Assembly: GCA_023425025.1 (NCBI GenBank)
Contig: JAFADG010000005.1
Location: 1 to 9,812 of the forward strand
Reading direction: 5' to 3'
Origin: Bacillota bacterium
GTDB taxonomy: Bacteria; Bacillota; Clostridia; Christensenellales; Aristaeellaceae
Length of the DNA stretch: 9,812 bases
Each line of letters opens with the position of its first letter. Position 1 is the first letter of the stretch. Under the pieces are notes generated by a model that saw only the letters and a list, made by a program, of their open reading frames with translations, ran no database searches and was not told where the DNA came from. The position numbers were made by a program, and so were the translations under genes. Below, piece by piece: positions 1-5,259 of the stretch.

Positions 1-14
1 TCTCTCTTTTTCAT
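1..14 (-). CDS. possible 5' end of a minus-strand gene running off the left edge
   Basis: Only four complete codons are visible: ATG AAA AAG AGA (M-K-K-R). They are preceded on the minus strand by GAGGTGA (positions 27-21) with a 6-nt spacer, a good Shine-Dalgarno arrangement. The basic start would suit a signal peptide or a small cytosolic protein, but nothing more can be read. Positions 1-70 are strongly pyrimidine-rich on the plus strand, so chance purine runs resembling a Shine-Dalgarno are more likely here than usual. The call rests only on the start signal. Confidence 0.3.
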
Positions 15-211
15 CTCTCTTCACCTCTTGGTTCTTATTCGCTTCTGCTCTCTTTCCCTCCTTTTGGCTTTTAGGTCACTTTTCTGCCGTTATGTACATC
101 TTCCCTGCCTTTTTTAAATGAGACCGCTCTGGGGCGCAGCGAGCCTGAAGCAGGCGAAGGCGAAGCCAAAGCGGGGGACACCGGGCAAACGCGGTGCGGC
201 ACAGCGCGCAA

Positions 212-251
212 AGCAGAAGGGAGGGATTTCGATTGTCCCTTGGTTTCTGCT
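212..251. repeat. imperfect hairpin, AGCAGAA / TTCTGCT
   Basis: AGCAGAA (212-218) pairs with TTCTGCT (245-251), and AAGGGA (217-222) can pair with TCCCTT (236-241) around a loop containing GGATTTCGATTG. The adjoining 120-200 is also rich in short GC palindromes, for example GCCTG-AAG-CAGGC at 143-155. It may be part of a mobile intergenic repeat. There is no U-run after it, so a terminator is not indicated. Confidence 0.45.
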
Positions 252-344
252 GCGCTCCGTCCCCAGGGCTTCATTATGAGTAAACGATAATTCAATGGCT
301 CTGTACAACATATTCTGTTCAGATATGCGTTCATGCAGCAAGGC

Positions 345-363
345 GGGCGATTAATAATCGCCC
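345..363. repeat. perfect 9-bp palindrome, GGGCGATTA-A-TAATCGCCC
   Basis: A 19-nt near-perfect palindrome with a single central base. On the minus strand its flank reads CGTGGGGGCGATTATTAATC, closely resembling CCGTAGAGGCGATTATCAAT at 441-460 and CGTAGGGGGCGAT at 559-571. It appears to be one copy of a small family of intergenic palindromes in this region. Confidence 0.6.
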
Positions 364-528
364 CCACGCTGTCTCTTGTTTGATAGATGCACTGCCCAAA
401 CACACGTGAACCGGAAGAAAGACCAATAAACTTTTGGTAGCCGTAGAGGCGATTATCAATGCGAATCAAAGGTTAAAAATGGGAAGTGAACAGGAACAAG
501 GCGGCAGCGAACCTTCCAAAATTGCAGT

Positions 529-548
529 GGGCAATGCCCGCATTGCCC
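529..548. repeat. palindrome GGGCAATG-CCCG-CATTGCCC
   Basis: An 8-bp perfect stem with a 4-nt loop. It sits only 15 nt from a second palindrome of the same design (564-585). The two differ mainly by A/G and T/C substitutions that keep pairing, as expected of a family of structured repeats. Confidence 0.6.
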
Positions 549-563
549 AGTGGCACGTCGTAG

Positions 564-585
564 GGGGCGATGCCCACATCGCCCC
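564..585. repeat. palindrome GGGGCGATG-CCCA-CATCGCCCC
   Basis: A 9-bp perfect stem with a 4-nt loop, preceded by CGTA. Its right arm, within CACATCGCCCCG (575-586), recurs as an exact reverse complement at 681-692. Confidence 0.65.
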
Positions 586-692
586 GCCCACCCTGGGCAG
601 CAACATCGGGGAAATCACCCAAAGGCCTGTTGACATAATCCGTAAAAAATTCGTATGCACAGGATGATTGAATTGGAAAACGGGGCGATGTG
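575..692. repeat. 12-bp inverted repeat bounding a 94-bp spacer
   Basis: CACATCGCCCCG at 575-586 and CGGGGCGATGTG at 681-692 are exact reverse complements. They enclose an AT-richer stretch (about 610-680) that contrasts with its GC-rich surroundings. This could be a miniature element or two copies of the palindrome family in opposite orientation. No target-site duplication is evident. Confidence 0.45.
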
Positions 693-693
693 A

Positions 694-745
694 GCTCCGG
701 AACACCGCCCCCGCCTGTGGCTCCGGAACACCGCCCCCGCCTGTG
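694..745. repeat. 26-nt direct tandem repeat, two exact copies
   Basis: The 26-nt unit beginning GCTCCGGAACACC and ending GCCTGTG occurs at 694-719 and again, identically, at 720-745. Perfect identity suggests a recent duplication or slippage. With only two adjacent copies and no spacer it is not a CRISPR array. Confidence 0.85.
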
Positions 746-796
746 GGGGAAAAGGATGGTGTGGAGGAGGCTGGCGAAACAGAGCAATGCGAACAA

Positions 797-831
797 GGCT
801 CCTTTTGAAAGGAGCTGTCAGCGAAGCTGAC
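797..831. repeat. double-hairpin intergenic repeat element
   Basis: Two adjacent stem-loops: GCTCCTTT (798-805) with AAAGGAGC (808-815), and GTCAGC-GAA-GCTGAC (817-831). The right flank continues TGAGGATTG. From memory, this arrangement resembles a short dispersed repeat common between genes of gut Clostridia; no search was possible. Lying 106 nt beyond the stop of the minus-strand membrane-protein gene, it might also act as a weak transcript end, but there is no clear U-run. Confidence 0.55.
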
Positions 832-936
832 TGAGGATTGCTCCGCGCAGCGGCGCTCCGCCCAAAACAGATGAACGCAGGCCCAGGCCCCAAAGAGAAG
901 AACGCAAACGAACGGTATAATGTGGAAAATGGACTT

Positions 937-1623
937 TCACGGCGCGGCCCCGGCAAACCGCTTAAACAGCACCGTTTCCATCTTCAGCAGCACCAGCGCG
1001 GTCAGCTCCAGCGCGGCGATGTAGGCGGCCTGCCCCATGTCCTGCAAAAGCTTCAGCGGCGTGCCGGTGGGCGCGGCACGCAAAAAGAAGTAATTGGTCT
1101 GAAGCAGTCCGTTGACCAGCATTACAAACAAAAGCAGCATGTTGCCCCATAAAAAAACCCGGCCTAGCGCCCCCTCCCTTGGCCGGTCTCCGCCCGCCAT
1201 GCGCAGAAAGGGTGCCAGCACGATCAGCGCGTGCAGGCTGAAAAAAGCGCTGTTCATGACAAAGGGCCAGGGGCTGGGCAGCACGGCGGGGAAAATCAGG
1301 GCGGCCAGGGCGCCGGGCACCCCCAGGTAGAGCGTAAATTCCAGCAGGGCGGTGGATTTCATCAGCAGCATAAAGGGCGTGACGATGCCCATAAAGCTGC
1401 ACAAATGCAGCGGCAGCACCGTGGCTACGCCGGCCAGCCCCATTTTCCACAGAAGGAAGATTTGCGTGCCCATGGCGCACAGCACCAAAAGGCCCGTCCC
1501 TACAGACGCGGCCTTTTGAATGCGTTTGGCATGGCGCGCCTGCCCCATTCTGCGCCAGAACCGAATGCTTCGTATGATAAAACCCATGGGCAGCGCCCAG
1601 AAAAGCAGCACCAGAAAGGGCAT
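937..1623 (-). CDS. seven-helix integral membrane protein, YwaF/TMEM164-like (TIGR02206 type)
   Basis: 228 aa. Hydrophobic stretches lie at about residues 2-20, 38-60, 66-87, 93-115, 121-141, 155-176 and 196-216, giving seven predicted membrane helices. Diagnostic patches are LPLHLCS (70-76), GVPGALAALIFP (101-112), a histidine in FFSLHALIVLAP (127-138) and TNYFFL (176-181). These match what I know of the bacterial YwaF / TP0381 membrane family related to eukaryotic TMEM164. The bacterial members have no firmly assigned reaction, so none is claimed. Start ATG 1623-1621 is preceded by GAGGT overlapping the TGA of the upstream yyaL gene. Stop and start are only 9 nt apart, so the genes are almost certainly co-transcribed and probably translationally coupled. 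Disruption of yyaL upstream may therefore reduce expression. The N-terminus looks slightly short for the family. Family assignment is fairly sure, function unknown. Confidence 0.8.
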   Translation of the reverse strand: MPFLVLLFWALPMGFIIRSIRFWRRMGQARHAKRIQKAASVGTGLLVLCAMGTQIFLLWKMGLAGVATVLPLHLCSFMGIVTPFMLLMKSTALLEFTLYLGVPGALAALIFPAVLPSPWPFVMNSAFFSLHALIVLAPFLRMAGGDRPREGALGRVFLWGNMLLLFVMLVNGLLQTNYFFLRAAPTGTPLKLLQDMGQAAYIAALELTALVLLKMETVLFKRFAGAAP

Positions 1624-3525
1624 CCGTCTACCTCATGCGCCGCCGGTTTTCCCGGGAGCGGCGCCGGCTTTTTTGAGCAGGCTGTCCATTTCATTCAGCG
1701 TGAATACGGGGGGCTGGCAGACGCCCTTTTCGCAAAAGAAATACGCCGCCGGCCGGCCCATGGTGTTGCGGCCCTTGCATATGCCCGGCGCGTCCTTTTC
1801 CAATGTATCCGCAAGGCGCGCCGCGAAAACGGCATGGGGCAAAAAGCGCTTGTTCACGGCCGCGGCAAAGGCGTCGATGGTTTTTTGCTCCTGTGCGATA
1901 CATACGGCTTCCGCGGGCAGGTAGCAGCGGTCGATGCCTGCCACCAGGGCAAAGCAGTAACCGGCGGGCTGGTTCTGGGCGGCGCCGGCCAGGCGCTCCA
2001 GGGTCCGGGTGGCATATTCCATCCAGGCATCTTCTTGGGTTATGTGGCTTAATTGGTTCAGCACATAGGCCGCCACGGAGTTGCCGGAGGGGATGGCCCC
2101 GTCGTAATGCTCCTTGGGGCGGAAGATCAGCCCGGCCGTTTCGTCGCTTAAGAAAAAGTCGCCCAGCTTGTCGTCAAAGAAGAGCCGCGCCATCCGTTGG
2201 CCCAGGTCCTGGGCTTGCTTAATATACGCGTTGTCAAACGTGGCCTGGTACAATTGCAGGCAGGCCCAGATCATGGCCGCGTAATCCGACAGGCTGCCCC
2301 GGCCGCCTTTTTTTCCATCGCGCCACCAGGCGTGAAGGCCGCCGTCTTGATCGTACAGGCTGCTTTGCGCAAAGTCCATGGCCTTTTTCGCCGCCTGCAT
2401 GTATTCCGGCCTGTTCAGCGCGTGGGCGGCCCTGGCCAGCGCCGCGATGGTATAGCCGTTCCATTCTGTCAGCACCTTGTCGTCGGTAAACAGCGCGCGG
2501 TTTTGTTTGCGCCAGTCATAAAGCGTTTGCAAAAGGGGCCGCAGGTTTTCCTCTTCCTCCTGGGATTCGCCCAGGCGGTTGAGGATGGCTCTGCCCTCCA
2601 GTACGCCCGCATCTGTGACGCCATACATGCGTATCACGCGCTGTCCCTGCGCTTCGCCCAGCACAGTGCAGATTTCCGCCGGCGTAAAGGTATAGTACGC
2701 CCCCTCCCGGCCGCCGGTGTCCGCGTCCTGGGCGCTGTAAAAGCCGCCTTCCGGGTGTGACATCTCCCCAAGAAGATAGTCCAGCGTCCTTGTGGCCACC
2801 CGCCAGTACAGGGGCTTGCCGGTAATTGCAAACGCCTCGGTGTAAGCCATGGCCAGCAGCGCGTTGTCATAGAGCATTTTTTCAAAGTGGGGGATCAGCC
2901 ATTTCCGCTCGGTGGAATAGCGGGAAAAACCGCCGCCGATGTGGTCGAAGATGCCGCCGCGGTACATGCCCGTCAGCGTTTTCTCCGCCATGTGCAGCGC
3001 GTTTTTGTCCTGCTCCAGCAGGGCGTAGCGCATCAAAAACAGCAGCACGTGGGGCGTGGGAAATTTGGGCGCGGAAGAAAACCCGCCGTAGTCGTCGTCA
3101 AAGCGGGCGCCAAGCTCCGTTCTGGCACGGCGCAAAAGCTCCTTGTTCATTTTGCCCGGCCCGGGGGAGGCCGCCTGCGCAAAGGCGCCGGTGATCTCCC
3201 GGCCGTTTTCGATCAGGGATTTTTGATCCTTCTTCCACTTTTGCGCGACGGTCTGCAGGATGTCCGTAAGACCCGGCTGGCCGTAGGCGGCCGTTTTGGG
3301 AAAGTAGGTGCCCGCGAAAAAGGGATGCTGATCCGGCGTTAAAAGCACAGTGAGAGGCCAGCCCCCGGAACCGGTCATGGCCTGGCACACCTGCATGTAC
3401 ACCGCGTCGATGTCGGGCCTCTCCTCCCGGTCCACCTTGACAGAAATGAAGTGGCGGTTCAGTATTTCCGCCACCTGCGCGTCCTCAAAGGATTCATGGG
3501 CCATCACATGGCACCAGTGGCAAGT

Positions 3526-3545
3526 GTTTTAAAAGAGCAACCCTA
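3526..3545 (-). other. 20-nt insertion splitting yyaL immediately before its CxxC codons
   Basis: In gene orientation the codons for ...S-I-G-Y-S end at 3546 and T-C-H-W-C-H begin at 3525. Between them lie 20 nt starting TAGGGTTGC and ending TTTTAAAAC. The length is not a multiple of three, and stops occur in both the incoming (TAG) and outgoing (TAA) frames. The junction falls exactly within the family's continuous GYSTCHWCH motif, so the limits are exact to within a base or so. I see no second copy in the window and no clear flanking duplication. Confidence 0.8.
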
Positions 3546-3548
3546 GCT

Positions 3549-3689
3549 ATACCCAATAGATACGAAGACGGGCTTGTTCTCGGCCTTCGCTTTTTCAAAC
3601 GCTTCTTCGCCCCAGGGCATCCACTGAACGGGATGGCCGGCGTGCTGCCGCAAATACGGCGAAGACTCGTTTATCAACCTATTGGGTAT
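3549..3689. repeat. 11-bp inverted repeat inside the yyaL 5' region
   Basis: ATACCCAATAG at 3549-3559 and CTATTGGGTAT at 3679-3689 are exact reverse complements 119 nt apart, and one arm ends 3 nt from the 20-nt insertion. In the mRNA they would pair codons 6-9 with codons 49-52. Both arms also encode conserved residues (IPNR and SIGY), so the pairing may be coincidental. Confidence 0.6.
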
Positions 3690-3708
3690 GGTATGGTCAG
3701 TCATGGAA

Positions 3709-3755
3709 TCACCTCCGATCAAACATGGTTTGCACTCATGTTTCCCCGGAGGTGA
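3709..3755 (-). promoter_or_regulatory. hairpin masking the yyaL ribosome-binding site
   Basis: On the minus-strand transcript TCACCTCCG (3755-3747 complement) pairs with CGGAGGTGA (3717-3709 complement), a 9-bp stem. A symmetric 3x3 internal loop follows, then a 7-bp inner stem AAACATG/CATGTTT around a 9-nt loop. The 3' arm contains the complete Shine-Dalgarno GGAGGTGA of yyaL, ending 4 nt before its ATG. The 5' arm, ATCACCTCC, matches the 16S rRNA anti-Shine-Dalgarno tail. The inner hairpin also contains a six-codon frame, ATG AGT GCA AAC CAT GTT TGA, which would open the structure if translated. The pairing is direct sequence evidence; control of translation is inference. Confidence 0.65.
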
Positions 3756-3769
3756 TATTGCAATACGCC

Positions 3770-3790
3770 AAAAAAGATGCGGGCCCGCAT
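3770..3790 (-). terminator. probable terminator of the FAD oxidoreductase gene
   Basis: On the minus strand the palindrome ATGCGGGCCCGCAT (3790-3777) is followed by CTTTTTT (3776-3770), 25 nt after the TAA of the oxidoreductase gene. The stem is short (about 5 bp with a GGCC loop) but GC-rich with a good U-run. If it works, yyaL needs its own promoter in the 65 nt between here and its start. I see no convincing one (TTGCAA around 3764 is a weak -35 candidate), so partial read-through is possible. Confidence 0.55.
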
Positions 3791-3815
3791 TGAAATCACG
3801 TTCCCGGAATACCTG

Positions 3816-5162
3816 TTACTCCACCACGGCATCCTGCGCCCGCAGCAAGCTGCGCAGCGCCTGCGCATCCACCCGGGTGGCGTCGCCGTCCTTTTGGCAG
3901 GCCAGCACGGCGGCGCAGCCCGCCGCGTGGCCCAAAGCGGCACACGTGGGGCTGGTGCGGGTGCTGGCATGGGCTTCAAATTCGGTGGAAATGTTGCGCC
4001 CTGCCGCCAGCACGTTGGGCAGCGTATCATTGATCAGGCAGCGGTAGGGCACGGTGTAGTACGCGCCCTCCGCCAAAAAGGCGCTGTCGGTTTCCTGGCC
4101 GTCGGGCGAATGGACATCCACGGGGTAGCCGCTGGCCGCAATGCCGTCCTCAAACTTGACGGCGCTCAATATATCCCTGACGCCAAGGCGCAGTAAGCCC
4201 TTCATCCTGCGGGAGGAACGAATGCCGATCCGAGGCCCGGTATACAGCAGCTGCGCATCGGCAAAACCGGGGACATGCCTGCGCAAAAAGCCGTACAGCT
4301 CCCAGGCCTGGCGGCGGCCCTCCAGCTCCGCCTTTGTCAGGGAAAAGGGATCCACCGGGTTTTCCCCGTTGACGCGGGTCATGTTCACGATCACTTCGCC
4401 GGGGGTGTTCGTCTCAAAAAACAGTACGATATCCCGGTCAAAGGTCAGTTCGCCACGCCGCATCCCCTGACGCATGATGTCCTGAAAACCGGAGCAGCTC
4501 AGGCGCTCGGCCTTGTGCTGGCGGCCGGCTTTGGGTTTCAGTATGGGAAACAGGTCGATGTCGGTATCCATCAAAGCACGCACGGCGTCAATATCCACAC
4601 GGTTCATGCGCATGTTCATGGTCATAGGCTGGTCCTTGCCGTCCTTGTCGCGGCCCTGCTCGCAGGGGATGCCGGAAAGCGTCATCAGGTCCGCGTCGCC
4701 GCTGGCGTCAATAAAGCACCTGGCGCCCGCGTCAAGGCGCGTCCCGCAGGAAGCTGCCGTTACGCTTTTCAGCCGGCCGCCTTCCGCTTTGGCGCCGATG
4801 ACTGCGGTGTGCAGCAGCAGCTCCGCCCCGGCCTCTGTCACCATCAGATCCAGCTCACGCTTCATCCCTTCCGCGTCAAAGGGCGTCACGGTATAGGTAT
4901 AGCCCGTGGAATCCGGGATGTGCCCCACAGACAATCCCTTTTTCACCAGCCGTTCAATCAGCTCCTGCGCCAGGCCCCGCACCACCTGCTTATCCCCCGC
5001 GTGAAAGGTCATCATGGGGCCCGTGCCGCAGGCGGTCAGGCTTCCGCCCAGGTAGCCTTCCTCTTCTATCAGCAATGTGCGTAAATTTCCCCGGGCTGCT
5101 GCCGTTGCCGCCATGCTGCCCGCGATGCCGCCGCCTACCACAATCAAATCATACTCCCGCAC
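3816..5162 (-). CDS. FAD-dependent oxidoreductase (FAD_oxidored, PF12831-like)
   Basis: 448 aa, predicted cytosolic, without signal peptide or membrane helix. The N-terminal Rossmann motif DLIVVGGGIAGSMAATAAARG (about residues 5-24) and the acidic end of the second strand (LLIEEEGYLGG, 30-40) bind FAD. IDASGDADLM (151-160) and the C-terminal LPNVLAAGRNISTEFEAHAS (381-400) with SPTCAALGHAAG (404-415) are typical of the large, mostly uncharacterised FAD_oxidored family. GPRIGIRSSRRMKG (309-322) holds the usual Arg-rich turn. The substrate cannot be told; members often lie near carbohydrate or organic-acid genes, but no such neighbours are seen here. Start GTG at 5162-5160 has AAAGGGG upstream with an 8-nt gap. 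An extended -10 lies 37 nt upstream of the start and a terminator follows, so it is probably monocistronic. Length and motifs look intact. Confidence 0.85.
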   Translation of the reverse strand: MREYDLIVVGGGIAGSMAATAAARGNLRTLLIEEEGYLGGSLTACGTGPMMTFHAGDKQVVRGLAQELIERLVKKGLSVGHIPDSTGYTYTVTPFDAEGMKRELDLMVTEAGAELLLHTAVIGAKAEGGRLKSVTAASCGTRLDAGARCFIDASGDADLMTLSGIPCEQGRDKDGKDQPMTMNMRMNRVDIDAVRALMDTDIDLFPILKPKAGRQHKAERLSCSGFQDIMRQGMRRGELTFDRDIVLFFETNTPGEVIVNMTRVNGENPVDPFSLTKAELEGRRQAWELYGFLRRHVPGFADAQLLYTGPRIGIRSSRRMKGLLRLGVRDILSAVKFEDGIAASGYPVDVHSPDGQETDSAFLAEGAYYTVPYRCLINDTLPNVLAAGRNISTEFEAHASTRTSPTCAALGHAAGCAAVLACQKDGDATRVDAQALRSLLRAQDAVVE

Positions 5163-5198
5163 CGCACTTACCCCTTTATGCCAGAATGGACCACCGCC

Positions 5199-5227
5199 AT
5201 TGTAACATAAAGCCGCCGGAACATAAA
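5199..5227 (-). promoter_or_regulatory. predicted promoter of the FAD oxidoreductase gene
   Basis: On the minus strand the extended -10 TGTTACAAT lies at 5207-5199 (TACAAT, five of six consensus bases, with TGn in front). A weak -35 TTTATG (5227-5222) lies 17 nt upstream. The leader would be about 30 nt to the GTG start. Confidence 0.5.
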
Positions 5228-5259
5228 CCGTGGGGTCATGCCGGCGAACGCGGCTTTAT
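5207..5259. terminator. 10-bp inverted repeat at the end of the SH3-protein gene, weak terminator candidate
   Basis: ATAAAGCCGC (5207-5216) and GCGGCTTTAT (5250-5259) are exact reverse complements separated by 33 nt. One arm overlaps the TAA stop of the SH3-domain gene and the other lies just before the -10 box of the next gene. The loop is long and only TTTATGTT follows on the minus strand, so termination would be inefficient. Because it overlaps the promoter it could also be a regulatory structure. Confidence 0.4.

Larger units (their letters stand above)
15..936. other. repeat-rich non-coding region
   Basis: About 900 bases with no convincing gene. The open frames here are short, overlap each other on both strands, run through palindromes and have Pro/Arg/Ser/Ala-rich translations without recognisable motifs. 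The region holds many inverted repeats, listed separately, and one 26-nt tandem duplication. It lies downstream of the yyaL/ywaF-like pair and upstream of the possible minus-strand gene at the left edge. No tRNA or rRNA is recognisable. Confidence 0.65.
1633..3704 (-). pseudogene. yyaL: thioredoxin-domain protein YyaL/SPATA20 (DUF255), interrupted by a 20-nt insertion
   Basis: Start ATG 3704-3702 follows GGAGGTGA with a 4-nt gap. The first 53 codons (to 3546) read MTDHTIPNRLINESSPYL through FVSIGYS. After 20 extra nucleotides the reading continues TCHWCHVM and runs 630 codons to TGA at 1635-1633. Removing the insertion gives one protein of 683 aa, the usual family size (about 690). Family hallmarks remain: the CxxC (CHWC), DREERPDID, GSGGWPLTVLLTP with FAGTYFP, GGIFDHIGGGFSRYS, PHFEKMLYDNALL, SAQDAD, LTEWNGYTIAALARA and PSGNSVAAYVL. 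The N-terminal part is a thioredoxin fold and the rest resembles six-hairpin sugar-enzyme folds; the biochemical role of the family is not settled. The insertion gives TAG in the upstream frame and TAA in the downstream frame. No Shine-Dalgarno precedes the internal GTG (3507) or ATG (3504), so the 3' part is unlikely to be made alone. The otherwise intact frame implies a recent break, a recoding event or an assembly error. Confidence 0.85.

Noticed and set aside
71..469. 132-codon open frame on the minus strand (and overlapping frames to 956)
   Set aside because: It runs through palindromic repeats, shows no motif, has no good ribosome-binding site, and other frames in the same stretch are equally open.
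630..658. TTGACA with a weak TATGCA as a plus-strand promoter
   Set aside because: Poor -10 and no gene or structured RNA directly downstream.
694..745. Possible CRISPR repeat
   Set aside because: Only two directly adjacent identical units, no spacers and no cas genes nearby.
916..921. TATAAT on the plus strand as a promoter
   Set aside because: No -35 at a suitable distance, and it would only read antisense into the end of the membrane-protein gene.
1231..2052. 273-codon plus-strand open frame opposite the membrane-protein and yyaL genes
   Set aside because: Shadow frame of GC-rich coding sequence; the minus-strand products match known families over their full length.
3502..3507. Internal GTG/ATG as a true start of a shortened YyaL
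   Set aside because: No Shine-Dalgarno upstream, and it would remove the CxxC and the start of the thioredoxin fold, which are still encoded just upstream.
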